From CAZGUH01 sp964529005 (lineage in GTDB: Bacteria > Actinomycetota > Acidimicrobiia > Acidimicrobiales > Ilumatobacteraceae), in assembly GCA_964529005.1 (NCBI GenBank), contig CAZGUH010000055.1, forward strand, positions 1 to 22,653: DNA of 22,653 nt, written 5' to 3'. How positions within the stretch are numbered: position 1 is the stretch's first letter; every line of letters starts with the position of its first letter. Positions 1 to 7,293 of the stretch are shown here, piece by piece. The notes under the pieces are model-generated. The model had not been told where the DNA came from and searched no databases. It saw only the letters and a list, made by a program, of their open reading frames with translations. The position numbers and the translations under genes were made by a program.

Positions 1-982
1 GCCCGTGTCGGGATCGATATGGAACGCGTCGACCACAACACGCAGCAGCTCCATCAACGCCGGGGGAACGACGAGGGTCCAGAGCGACGCTCTGGTCTTC
101 ATGGCCTCCTTATGCGAGACCTCAACAACGCGACCGTGATCGTCGCGGATCTTGAAGGAGCGGCCTCCTTGGGCATGCACCTCGAGCAGCCCGATGTCGC
201 CGAGGTCGATCACGTCGTCGACGCGGAGGCCGAACGCTTCGGAGATCCGTAGCCCCATCACTCGCTGGAGCCACAGCACGAGCTGATGCACGGGGTGGAG
301 ATGCGCGGCGATCCGGACGCACTCCGGGAAGCTCAGCGGTCGTTGTGGTCCCGTCGGCGGTGGTGTGTGGGCGACGGATGCGTCGGGTTTCGGGGCCGAC
401 AAGCCCTCGGTCGGATCGAACCTCTGCCGGAATTTTCGGTTGTTCTGGAGAGCGGCTACTGCCGACTCGGGCACGCGAACGTGTCCTTGCGCATCTCGGT
501 ACGCACCGAGGAGCTCGCCGCGCCAGCGCCGTCGAGCGGTCGCCAAGCTGACCCCGGCCGCCTCGGCAGCTTCCTGAAGCGACCGCTCACGACCCGCCCT
601 CGAACTGACATCCAGCCGCGGACGTCGTTCGCGGCCGCCGGGGGGCCCGGTCGTCGAGCGACGAGCGCGAGCAACCACTCGTGCGCCATGGGGTACGTGA
701 CGTCGCCGACCGTGGTCGTACGCGGGACGAACCAGGGCAGGACATAGCCAGCGAGGATCCGGGTACCTGCTCGGCACGGTCGGGCCCGGCGCGGCGGAGG
801 TCGTCGTAGGCGGCGACCACCCATCTCTCGGCGACCGTCGCCACGTCGCCGACCACTCCCCGGGCCGCCAGGCCCTCCTGGGACCACGGGCTCGCGGTCC
901 ACGACCATCCGTCTGCACTCGTCATGGCCCAGAAGCTGACGAGACCAGGGCAGACGCGAAGAACCGCCGGCCTCGTCGTCAC
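1..982 (-). pseudogene. Tyrosine recombinase remnant (left copy), runs off the window edge
   Basis: This stretch is closely similar, on the same strand, to the 5' part of the recombinase gene at 8102-10353. Translated from the GTG at 982 it gives the same N-terminal block (SADGWSWTASPWSQE, then TVAERWVVAAYDDLRRAGPDRA), but the frame is lost after RAEQV near 775 and resumes in another frame with ILAGYVLPWFVP. Relative to the right copy about 90 bases are missing near 425-450, in the middle of the core-binding region. Near the window edge it reads in frame through KTRASLWTLVVPP and on to HIDPDTG, where the right copy is broken. The catalytic HxxR and Tyr portions lie outside the window. Seen: duplicated sequence with frame breaks and a deletion. 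Inferred: a decayed integrase of a neighbouring element in the same attachment site. Confidence 0.8.
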
Positions 983-1009
983 GTTTGTAACGACCAGGCC
1001 GACGGTTCA
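960..1009. repeat. Imperfect inverted repeat at the start of the left recombinase remnant
   Basis: The arms are 960-975 and 994-1009, with 13 of 16 positions pairing across an 18-base loop. It is the counterpart of the perfect 16-base inverted repeat at 10334-10380 and sits at the same distance from the recombinase start and from the G-rich repeat. Relative to that copy, one base pair is swapped from C-G to G-C with pairing kept. It may be a recombinase binding site or an RNA hairpin over the start codon. Confidence 0.55.
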
Positions 1010-1010
1010 G

Positions 1011-1023
1011 ATGGTGGCGGGGG
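1011..1023. repeat. Candidate attachment-site repeat, left (attL-like)
   Basis: ATGGTGGCGGGGG occurs here and again at 10382-10394, in both cases just outside the recombinase hairpin. Similarity between the two ends stops within the G-run: left of it both copies share recombinase sequence, right of it they differ completely. That is what is expected of the core of a site-specific recombination site. The inference rests on two copies only, and the core boundary is blurred by the homopolymer. Confidence 0.45.
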
Positions 1024-1168
1024 AATCACGGCCTCGGTCAACCATGTCATTCGGTTGTCGACGAATGTCGCGATGTCGGACATGTGTCAGGTTACCTCTC
1101 GGCCGTTCGGCCTGGGTCTGCGTTGTGAGACGCCGGATCGGGGCGGCGAGCGAATGGACTCTGCGTCC

Positions 1169-2446
1169 TCAGCGGTCGGACGCCCGCTGGGTTGTGGAGT
1201 GCACCTTCGTGACCGGCCCGGTGCTGGTGCCGGGCCGGAGGGTGATGGTGGGTTCGTACTCCGGGCCTGAAGCTTCTGGGTCGTTCCATTCGTAGATGAC
1301 AGTGCGCAAGGTGTTGAGTTGCCGTCCGATGAGGAGGGCGAGGGCGGCGGGCCCGTGGTAGGCGAGATGGACCTCGGCTCGGCCAGTCGTGGCGGCGAGG
1401 CGTCGGATCTCGTTGGCGACGGCGGTGCTGAGGCTCGCGGCTGCGTCGTGGTGGATGCGTCTGTTGCTCTTCAGTGAGACGCACACGGCCGAAGTGAAGT
1501 AGTGGGGACGTTCATCGATGAGACGGCGGAAGGCGCTGACGTCAGCGTGTTCGGTGAGCGTGACGAAGACGGCGACGCGCGACCGGCCGTCGGTCTGTTC
1601 GTCAAAGATCCCGTCGATGTCGGTGGTGTCGATCTCATGTATCGGTGGTCCGGACTCTTGGGAGGTCCATGTCTCGCCGCCGAGGTCGACGACCTCGACT
1701 CGACCGAACTTGGTTGTGGGAAGGGCAGCGCCGAGGGCGAACGCCACCGAGAGATGCATTCCGCCGGTGATCCGGAGTGCGGTGGCACCCGATGCGGCGA
1801 CGGCGTCGCTGGTGAACGGAAGGGTCGCTTGGAGGGCCCGCAGTCCTTGCCGGTTCGGCAGTCGACCGTGGGTTGGCGGGTTGATCCGGATGTGAAGGTC
1901 AGCCGCTCCTGCATCTAGGGCCGATGGGGCCGGTCGCGTCTGGGTAGCGATCGTGAGCATGCCGCCGTTCGTCGCGATGTGTGTTCGTCGTTGCTCGATG
2001 CGATGCAACAGAAGGTCGCGGAGGATCTCGAGGCGTCCGGCGTTCGTTCGTGTGTTGCTTTGCTTCTTGTCGGCGAGGGTTCTACTCGGGGTGAGTCCGA
2101 GCAGCTGGTCGGGGGCGGCATAGTCGGGCCGCTTGTCGTCTTGAGCGGAGGGGATGTCGTTGGCGATGCAGAGACTGAACGCGGGATCGTCGTCGAGCTT
2201 CAGCAGACGCGGTAGTTCTCGCTCTCTCACGATGGTGCTGTTGGCGATGTCGGGCGTGACGACGAGAACAGCCCCAGATAGGCCCGCGGTGAGTGCTTGC
2301 TCGAGGCGGTCGGTCGTCGTGCCCGCGCGCAAGTCGCTGCGATCACGCCAGACCACCAAACCCGAGGCGCGCAGGAGGGACTCGAGGTCGCGGGCACGCC
2401 TGGTGCCATCGGATTGGCGGTATGAGATGAAATCGGACCGTCGCCG
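1169..2446 (-). CDS. TIR-SAVED effector of type II CBASS (reading frame continuous with Cap3 except for one indel)
   Basis: The frame opens at the TIR motif SDFISYRQSDG (codons from about 2437) and runs about 425 residues to the stop at 1169. The TIR part continues with LESLLRASGLVVWRDRSDLRAG and a REREL segment likely to hold the catalytic glutamate, so NAD+ cleavage is the expected activity. The C-terminal half fits a SAVED domain, the sensor of cyclic oligonucleotides in CBASS: GGMHLSVAFALGAALP, VFVTLTEH, a histidine-rich strand HLAYHGPAALALLIGRQL, then YEWND. No ATG, GTG or TTG start exists in this frame close upstream of the TIR motif. Upstream codons in this frame are an arginine-rich shadow of the Cap3 gene. 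The protein is therefore probably made as a fusion to Cap3, with the frame lost by one missing base near 2440-2450. Domain identity is from motifs, without alignment. Confidence 0.8.
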   Translation of the reverse strand, partial: RRRSDFISYRQSDGTRRARDLESLLRASGLVVWRDRSDLRAGTTTDRLEQALTAGLSGAVLVVTPDIANSTIVRERELPRLLKLDDDPAFSLCIANDIPSAQDDKRPDYAAPDQLLGLTPSRTLADKKQSNTRTNAGRLEILRDLLLHRIEQRRTHIATNGGMLTIATQTRPAPSALDAGAADLHIRINPPTHGRLPNRQGLRALQATLPFTSDAVAASGATALRITGGMHLSVAFALGAALPTTKFGRVEVVDLGGETWTSQESGPPIHEIDTTDIDGIFDEQTDGRSRVAVFVTLTEHADVSAFRRLIDERPHYFTSAVCVSLKSNRRIHHDAAASLSTAVANEIRRLAATTGRAEVHLAYHGPAALALLIGRQLNTLRTVIYEWNDPEASGPEYEPTITLRPGTSTGPVTKVHSTTQRASDR

Positions 2447-2949
2447 TTGACGGCGCGAGCGGGCAGGTGGTCGGAGACTGAACGGGTGGGATGTTGCACG
2501 GGTGCGGTATCGGTGACGATGCGGCCAAGGCGGCTGCGAGTGGCTGTGGTGGCAATGAACTGGTCGTCGAAGGGTGAGTACACGATGAGGGCGATGGGAC
2601 CGGAGGTCGTCTTGGCTGTGGCACGGATTGAACGAAGGTCGATGTTGCTCGGGGCGCTGGGGAGGGGGTGGGAGTGCCATTCGCCGATGTAGCCGACCGG
2701 GTCGGTCGGTTCGCGGTTGGCGAGGTATGTGGCGAGCCAGCTGTTGGCTTCGACGTCGTCCCGCACGTACCTGGAGGGTGTGGCCTTCGCCGAGCTGATC
2801 GCTACCGCGTCGCTGACGACCAGATCGTCGCCTTGTCGATAGCCGACGAGAACACCGCCGGTCTCGTTCGGCAACGCTTGATTCGCTTCCGTTGCGATTG
2901 CCGTCCGAGCGGCGGGAGACAGATACACCCGACGTGGCTGGGAGCTCAT
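2227..2949 (-). CDS. cap3: Cap3, JAB/JAMM deubiquitinase-like protease of type II CBASS
   Basis: This is a JAB-family zinc isopeptidase. Residues 29 (Glu in NETGGVLVG), 92 and 94 (GEWHSHP) and 104 (PSNID) form the JAMM motif E...HxH...S(x)nD. In CBASS such enzymes remove the CD-NTase from the partners to which Cap2 links it, opposing Cap2. The ATG start overlaps the Cap2 stop as ATGA, so translation is coupled. The recognisable domain ends near residue 165 (about nucleotide 2455). The open frame then runs on for some 75 codons, but those read as a shadow of the TIR domain, which lies one frame back. With one base restored near 2440-2450, Cap3, TIR and SAVED become a single 593-residue protein. 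The C-terminal end given here is thus unlikely to be the real one. Confidence 0.82.
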   Translation of the reverse strand: MSSQPRRVYLSPAARTAIATEANQALPNETGGVLVGYRQGDDLVVSDAVAISSAKATPSRYVRDDVEANSWLATYLANREPTDPVGYIGEWHSHPLPSAPSNIDLRSIRATAKTTSGPIALIVYSPFDDQFIATTATRSRLGRIVTDTAPVQHPTRSVSDHLPARAVNGDGPISSHTANPMAPGVPATSSPSCAPRVWWSGVIAATCARARRPTASSKHSPRAYLGLFSSSRPTSPTAPS

Positions 2950-4415
2950 GTCGACTCGATGGTGCGCTCGACAAGATGACGAACTTCACCGGCGGGATGC
3001 ACAGGTCGACCGACGAGGAGCCCGACCGCGTGTCGCACGGCGGCCGCCGCAGCCTCGATCACCGTGTGCGGTGGTGTTGGTGAGACCGGGCTGCCGCATC
3101 CAGCCTCATACGCGACCGAGCCTGCCCCTTGCGCTCCGCGAGCCGAGGAGGGCAGCGATGCGCAGCCGTCAAGGGGCGGGAGCACGTCGATGCGGAAGGT
3201 GTCGCCATCGTCTTGGATCGCGGCCGAGATCATGTTCGTGTCAAGGGCTGCGGCTGCTCGGTGGAGCAGCGATGTGACCGCGAAGTCTGCGGTTGCGTTG
3301 ATGACCAGATCATGGGATTTGATGTCAGCGAACGCTTGGTCTGCGTCGGCGAGGTTCGTGTCTCGTGCCTCGACGTTGAGGTAGCGGCGATGCACCTGAG
3401 TGAGGAGGTCTTCGACGGCTTTCGCCTTGTTCTTGCCCACCGCCTCGGGGCCGACCCAGTGACGCACGAGGTTGCCGGGCATCACGATGTCGCCGTCGAT
3501 GAGCGTCAGATCGGTAACGCCTGCTCGAACAAGCATGTCCGCGATGAATGAGCCAATTGCTCCGATCCCGACGATCGCGACTCGCCGACCGCGAAGGGTG
3601 GAGCTGTCGGGGCCCGAGCGGGCTGATCGTGCCGCTTCGGTGTCGGCGCCAGATCGTAGGCGTCGGACCGCGATCCCGCCTGCGGTGGTGGGCCACGCTT
3701 CGAGTACAACGGTCCCGTTACGGTCACCGCGGTCGTAGCGCAGCACCACGATGTCGACTGCGTGCTCCCGGATCCTCCTGTCAAGATCCACGGTCGGAGA
3801 GATCAAGGCGCCGATGTCGTTCCACGATCGCGGTGGAACGTTCACGGTCCCGAGTTGGGCAACGTAGCCGTAGGTGTCGCGACGGTGCCGCTTCACGATC
3901 TTCTGAGGTCGGGTTCCTCGGCCGGCGAGGACCATCACGTTGTTGGAAGCGGGAACGAACCGGACGAAGCAGTCGGTCAACGCGTCGAGGTCGCTGTAAA
4001 GATAGAGCGATGAGTCTTCCGCGGAGGGCTCGAAGTAGCGGTCCAAGTCGAGATCAGGTCGATCGTTCGGCCAGCCGCGATCCGCGTTCTCGAACCAGGA
4101 CGCGACATGCGTGACGAATGCCGTCGCGTCGGTCCACCAGAGGGCGTCGTGGTCGTCTTCGGCGACGAGGCAAAGCGCTCCGTCAAGTTCGCGATGCCAC
4201 GACCAGGGGACGGCGTCCAGCTCCGAAGGCACCACCCGGGGAGGCTTGAACGGAAACATCGACGGCAAGGTGATGATGACGTCAGCGCTGGCGGTGTCCC
4301 TTGGGATCGGACCTTGCCATCCTTCGCCGAGCGTGGCGAAGCCAGCACGGAGCAGCCCCTCCTCGAAGTGCAGCTTCGTGTAGGCGACGTAGTCGTCGAA
4401 GTCTGCTCGGCTCAC
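2946..4415 (-). CDS. cap2: Cap2, E2-E1 fusion that conjugates the CD-NTase C-terminus
   Basis: This is a 489-residue fusion. An N-terminal E2-like domain has its probable active Cys at residue 82 in DGALCLVAEDD. A linker follows, then a ThiF/E1-type adenylation domain with the nucleotide loop VGIGAIGS (282-289), the acidic residue of LIDGD, NLVRHW, and a probable catalytic Cys440 in AGCGSP. In type II CBASS this enzyme works like a ubiquitin ligase: it activates the CD-NTase C-terminal residue and transfers it to targets, which raises nucleotide synthesis. The GTG start overlaps the CD-NTase stop as GTGA and its stop overlaps cap3, giving a tight CD-NTase/Cap2/Cap3 order typical of the system. 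The gene is intact. The N-terminal start is fixed by the overlap with the upstream stop. Confidence 0.9.
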   Translation of the reverse strand: MSRADFDDYVAYTKLHFEEGLLRAGFATLGEGWQGPIPRDTASADVIITLPSMFPFKPPRVVPSELDAVPWSWHRELDGALCLVAEDDHDALWWTDATAFVTHVASWFENADRGWPNDRPDLDLDRYFEPSAEDSSLYLYSDLDALTDCFVRFVPASNNVMVLAGRGTRPQKIVKRHRRDTYGYVAQLGTVNVPPRSWNDIGALISPTVDLDRRIREHAVDIVVLRYDRGDRNGTVVLEAWPTTAGGIAVRRLRSGADTEAARSARSGPDSSTLRGRRVAIVGIGAIGSFIADMLVRAGVTDLTLIDGDIVMPGNLVRHWVGPEAVGKNKAKAVEDLLTQVHRRYLNVEARDTNLADADQAFADIKSHDLVINATADFAVTSLLHRAAAALDTNMISAAIQDDGDTFRIDVLPPLDGCASLPSSARGAQGAGSVAYEAGCGSPVSPTPPHTVIEAAAAAVRHAVGLLVGRPVHPAGEVRHLVERTIEST

Positions 4416-5461
4416 CCAAACGTCCGCTTGCCTGCGGGCACACTACGTTCGCCAGCGATGACGACGGAGGCGCGCTTGGTCCCATCCTCGTTGAAACCAG
4501 GAGGCATCGGGAAGACGATCTCGCCGTCACCGTTCTTGCCAAGCAGCGAACGGAACACGAGGGCGGCCTTGCCCTCGTCGGTCTCGTCGAGTGCGTCGGC
4601 CGCTGTCGTGGCAGCGTCGGCGAACTTGTCTCGCATCTGCTCGAGCTCTTCATCCGTGGCGCGCACTTGGATGGTCTCGCCGGTCAACGTCGGGTCTGGA
4701 ACCCCGGTTCCCCAGCTGACGAAGTTGTCGATGATGTTGCTGATCGCCTTCAGGGTGGAGACGTAGTACTCGGCCTGATCGCTGCCGGTGACCAGACCCG
4801 ACCTGAACGCCTCGTAGGCGGCGGCCTCGATGAAGAACCCGCCGGGCTTGGCCTTGCCGAGCAGTGCACGGCGGGTCTGCCGCAGGAGCTTCACCATCGG
4901 CACGTAGAAGCCGTCGTGGTCTGCGTTCATGGCGCTGGACAAGGACGTCAGCGCCTCGGGGTTGGTGCGCACCCACTTGTCGCCGTCGCCGCGCTGCGGG
5001 ATCTCCCAGGTCTCACCGTCGCTGTACGGACGAGCCGGGACGGCGTCGACGTACAGGTCGAACTCAGGAAAGGACACCTGCAAGCTCCGATCCTGCCGCT
5101 TCGTCCGGCGGTGGCCGTCGTCATCCTCGCCGAACGCGGCGTGGAGCACCTTGAAGAACCGATCGAGAAGATCGGTGGACGTCACGCCATCCGGCACGCT
5201 CGTGAGCCTGCCGAACACGTCGACATCCTTGACTCGCTTGATCGAGACGTTCCGCTTGTACGAGCCGATCAGGATCGGGTCGATCCCGTACTCCGCCAAC
5301 GTGGTGTCAGCCTCCAGCGCCGCCCGTACCTGACGGTGCGCCTCCGGGGCGTGCTCCTTGTCGTCGCCGGGCTCGATCGAGCTCAGGGCGTCCTTGAACT
5401 GTTGCTTGAGATGAGCCACTGAGCTCTCCGTTCTTTCATCGTGATCGCGCCGCTTCGACAC
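4412..5461 (-). CDS. CD-NTase (cGAS/DncV-like nucleotidyltransferase), CBASS signal synthase
   Basis: This is a 349-residue nucleotidyltransferase that would make a cyclic di- or trinucleotide second messenger on phage infection. The fold's signature is clear: LIGSYKRN (GS at 66-67), the metal-binding pair in KDVDVFGRL (Asp79, Asp81), and the third acidic residue in DLYVDAVPA (Asp139). Downstream helices FYVPMVKLLRQTRR and AFRSGLV fit the C-terminal helical domain. The protein ends in RTFG; a small C-terminal residue suits the Cap2 conjugation known in type II CBASS. The clade and product nucleotide cannot be told from the sequence alone. The start is uncertain: GTG at 5461 gives the longest form, but GTG at 5419 (residue 15) has a much better ribosome binding site (GGAGAG, 6 bases upstream) and keeps every motif, giving 335 residues. 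Confidence 0.92.
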   Translation of the reverse strand: MSKRRDHDERTESSVAHLKQQFKDALSSIEPGDDKEHAPEAHRQVRAALEADTTLAEYGIDPILIGSYKRNVSIKRVKDVDVFGRLTSVPDGVTSTDLLDRFFKVLHAAFGEDDDGHRRTKRQDRSLQVSFPEFDLYVDAVPARPYSDGETWEIPQRGDGDKWVRTNPEALTSLSSAMNADHDGFYVPMVKLLRQTRRALLGKAKPGGFFIEAAAYEAFRSGLVTGSDQAEYYVSTLKAISNIIDNFVSWGTGVPDPTLTGETIQVRATDEELEQMRDKFADAATTAADALDETDEGKAALVFRSLLGKNGDGEIVFPMPPGFNEDGTKRASVVIAGERSVPAGKRTFG

Positions 5462-5507
5462 GACGGTTGAACCTGGGCTGGTTCTGCGGCCGAGCCCGGC
5501 CTGGGCC

Positions 5508-5630
5508 TTACTTCTTCTTGGTGCTGCGCTTGCCGACGCTCTCGTTGGTCGTGGTCTTCGGATGCCGCTGCACCGTCGACTGCTTCACGAAGCGACCCGT
5601 GATCGAACTGCGTCCTCGCTTGCCTGCCAT
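5508..5630 (-). CDS. Small basic protein with ITGRFV...RHPKTT core, first gene of the CBASS operon
   Basis: This 40-residue, lysine- and arginine-rich protein has the core SSITGRFVKQSTVQRHP followed by KTTTNESVGK and a KKK tail. I recognise this pattern (S/A-I-T/S-G-R-[FY]-V, RHP-T-T) from many short uncharacterised bacterial proteins, but know of no assigned function. The ATG at 5630 is chosen because a strong ribosome binding site (GAGGAGGAG) lies just upstream; the longer open frame to 5717 would run into the promoter. It lies 46 or 88 bases ahead of the CD-NTase, depending on that start, on the same strand, and is probably co-transcribed. It could bind nucleic acid, be a regulator, or be a hitchhiker. 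High charge and the lack of a hydrophobic stretch argue against a membrane role. Confidence 0.65.
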   Translation of the reverse strand: MAGKRGRSSITGRFVKQSTVQRHPKTTTNESVGKRSTKKK

Positions 5631-5687
5631 GACTTCTCCTCCTCGCCGCGCCTCGGAGCGACTGCCGGGGCTCCGACCGACGGTGGC

Positions 5688-5717
5688 ACGATACCTTGAT
5701 ACCTTTCCACCTTGCAA
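5688..5717 (-). promoter_or_regulatory. Probable promoter of the CBASS operon
   Basis: On the minus strand TTGCAA (5717-5712) is followed after 18 bases by TATCGT (5693-5688), matching sigma-70-type -35 and -10 boxes at a workable spacing. Transcription would start near 5681, about 50 bases ahead of the small basic protein start at 5630. No experimental support is available; boxes of this quality also occur by chance. Confidence 0.4.
5690..5705. repeat. Tandem direct repeat inside the CBASS promoter
   Basis: GATACCTT occurs twice head to tail (5690-5697 and 5698-5705). The pair covers the -10 box and part of the spacer of the predicted minus-strand promoter, so it is a candidate operator for a repressor of the CBASS operon. 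The regulator is unknown. Confidence 0.4.
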
Positions 5718-5725
5718 CCCAGAGC

Positions 5726-5765
5726 CCTAGACGCCTAGGCTGACGGTACAATCCGACCCAGGAGG
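5726..5765 (+). promoter_or_regulatory. Promoter, candidate operator and ribosome binding site of the RHH-Doc operon
   Basis: An inverted repeat CCTAG-ACGC-CTAGG (5726-5739) precedes a good -10 box TACAAT (5747-5752). A GGAGG ribosome binding site (5761-5765) lies 5 bases before the GTG start. The short palindrome directly upstream of the -10 is where a ribbon-helix-helix antitoxin would be expected to bind its own operator. No clear -35 box is seen at 17 bases. The -10 and ribosome binding site are convincing; operator function is inference. Confidence 0.45.
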
Positions 5766-5770
5766 TAGCC

Positions 5771-5989
5771 GTGGCCGAGATGAAGAACATGACCCTGCGC
5801 ATGGATGAGACGTTGGCCGACAGCGTCCAGGCGGTCGCCGAGGTCGAAGGCACGACCGTTACCGAGGTCATCCGAGCCGCCATCAGCGAGCACGTAGATC
5901 GACGTAAGGCCGACCCGAACTTCCAGAAGCTCTTGAAGCGGAACATGGAGCGTCACGCGCAGCTGTTGAGCATGCTGGCGGACGGCTGA
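5771..5989 (+). CDS. Ribbon-helix-helix antitoxin-like protein
   Basis: This 72-residue protein has the ribbon-helix-helix layout: a short strand NMTLRMDETL, helix ADSVQAVAEVEG, turn TTVTEV and helix IRAAISEHVDRR, then a charged C-terminal tail that would wrap the toxin. Such proteins pair with toxins, bind DNA as dimers and repress their own operon. The GTG start has GGAGG five bases upstream, and the stop is one base before the Doc gene start. The Doc family's classic antitoxin is Phd, which has a different fold; an RHH partner is a known variation. The candidate operator at 5726-5739 fits autoregulation. It could also influence the divergent CBASS promoter, which is about 30 bases away. 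Confidence 0.8.
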   Translation: MAEMKNMTLRMDETLADSVQAVAEVEGTTVTEVIRAAISEHVDRRKADPNFQKLLKRNMERHAQLLSMLADG

Positions 5990-5990
5990 C

Positions 5991-6389
5991 GTGAAGTACC
6001 TCGAGCTCGACGATCTTCTTGCGATCGCCAGTGAGATTCTCGGGCTCGAGGTCGACGTCCTTATCCGCGTGACCGATCTCGGACTGGCGGACTCAGCGGT
6101 ATCACGACCGCAGGCAACGTTCGCCGGCGAGGAGTTCTACGTGACGGTCGAGGCGAAGGCGGCAACGCTTCTGTTCGGTATTGCTCGGAACCACGCCTTC
6201 ATCGATGGAAATAAGCGAGTCGCCCTGCTTGCCACCCTTCAGTTTCTCAATCTGAATGGCAGCGACCTCGATCTGTCCCCGCCCGAGGAGGCGTACAAGA
6301 TGATCGCGGGAGCCGCCGCTGGTACCGTCACGCTCGACGTCCTCATGACCTGGATCGCTGCACGCCTGGAGCCGACACCAAATGACTGA
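5991..6389 (+). CDS. doc: Doc-family (Fic fold) toxin
   Basis: This 132-residue protein fits the death-on-curing family. The Fic motif is HAFIDGNKR (His68 to Arg76), with the Doc-type NKR ending and the downstream helix VALLATLQFLNLNG usual for the family. Known Doc proteins phosphorylate EF-Tu and block translation until the antitoxin binds. The N-terminal YLELDDLLAIASEILG also matches family members. Length is normal and no key residue is missing. The GTG start is one base after the antitoxin stop, and the stop overlaps the next gene's ATG, so four genes appear translationally linked. Codons such as AAT, AAA and ATT are more frequent than in genes right of 10397, suggesting foreign origin. 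Confidence 0.88.
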   Translation: MKYLELDDLLAIASEILGLEVDVLIRVTDLGLADSAVSRPQATFAGEEFYVTVEAKAATLLFGIARNHAFIDGNKRVALLATLQFLNLNGSDLDLSPPEEAYKMIAGAAAGTVTLDVLMTWIAARLEPTPND

Positions 6390-7293
6390 GCCCGAGCAGC
6401 TCCAGTTCGACGCACCGGCTGAGGATCCGGTGAGCGCCTACCTGGCCAGCGGGCTGACGTCGCTCAACGAGGATCAGATCACGATCGTCGAGCTCGTCAG
6501 TGGACTCATCGGCAACTTCTGCGGAGACGCTGGCGTGATGGTCCATCAGCCCGTACTTCACACGCACCCGAAGGACCATGGTGCGCTCTCCGCGGAGGAA
6601 GTCCACGCGAAGGACTTCGCTAGCGTGACGGAGTCCGACGTCGTCATTGCGATCGGCGACTTCGCATCCTGGGGTGCCGGGAAGGAACTCGCGTGGGCGG
6701 AAAGGCTGCGGACCCCTGTCCTGCTGTTGCTACGGGAGGGACGGTCGATGTCGCGACTCGTTGTCGGGTCGACCGGTGACGTCGAGGTAGCGACGTGGCG
6801 GTTCCCGAACGACCTCCGGGACATATGGACCACCTACTTCATGAAGCGCAAAGCTCAGCTGGAAGCGCACCGACGAATGCGAGCGACGCGCCAACGACTA
6901 TGGACGCCGACCCTACTGCGGCTTCGAAGCGGCTTCGACCGCCTTGAACCGGCGCAGCAGCGTGAGATCGCAGCAATCGCACATCTCAGTCCGCGCCGCG
7001 TCCACGAAATCCTGAGTGCGCCCGGAGCTCTTGCCGAGTCCAGCGCGGATGAGCTTCATGCGCTCACAAACGCCATGTCGCTGCCATCGACGGCCGTCGC
7101 GCCGGGAGGTGCCTTTCCAACGCTCGCGCCGCGAGCGTTGTCGGCCTTGGCGACAGCGTCCGAACTAGAAGCGTGGGATGGCCGCCGTGCTGTCGAGCTG
7201 CTGCAACGCGCAACGGTTGAGCTAGCGAAGGGCGGAACCCGCCGCCTTTCGTTCAACGAACCTATCGATTGGGTCGACTTCGCTCGTGGCTGA
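6382..7293 (+). CDS. Nucleoside 2-deoxyribosyltransferase-like protein with probable C-terminal helix-turn-helix
   Basis: This is a 303-residue protein. Residues 17-120 resemble the nucleoside deoxyribosyltransferase-like fold: SAYLASGLTSL at the start, ESDVVIAIGDFASWGAGKELAWAE with the G-x-G-x-E motif (probable catalytic Glu102), then TPVLLLLREG. Members cleave N-glycosidic bonds of nucleosides or nucleotides and are structurally near TIR domains. Residues about 190-215 (QQREIAAIAHLSPRRVHEIL) look like a helix-turn-helix. The ATG overlaps the Doc stop, and its own stop overlaps the ImmA gene start. The layout recalls regulator plus ImmA/IrrE protease pairs, except that the regulator carries an enzyme-like domain. 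Possible roles are a nucleotide-depleting effector held in check by its neighbour, or a ligand-sensing regulator. I cannot choose between these from sequence. Confidence 0.68.
   Translation: MTEPEQLQFDAPAEDPVSAYLASGLTSLNEDQITIVELVSGLIGNFCGDAGVMVHQPVLHTHPKDHGALSAEEVHAKDFASVTESDVVIAIGDFASWGAGKELAWAERLRTPVLLLLREGRSMSRLVVGSTGDVEVATWRFPNDLRDIWTTYFMKRKAQLEAHRRMRATRQRLWTPTLLRLRSGFDRLEPAQQREIAAIAHLSPRRVHEILSAPGALAESSADELHALTNAMSLPSTAVAPGGAFPTLAPRALSALATASELEAWDGRRAVELLQRATVELAKGGTRRLSFNEPIDWVDFARG

Noticed and set aside
2437..2460. Programmed -1 ribosomal frameshift joining Cap3 to TIR-SAVED
   Set aside because: I found no X-XXY-YYZ slippery heptamer or convincing downstream hairpin, and other genes in the window have similar breaks.
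4301..5422. 373-codon plus-strand frame antisense to the CD-NTase and Cap2 genes
   Set aside because: It mirrors the codon bias of the CBASS genes, has no ribosome binding site and no recognisable domain.
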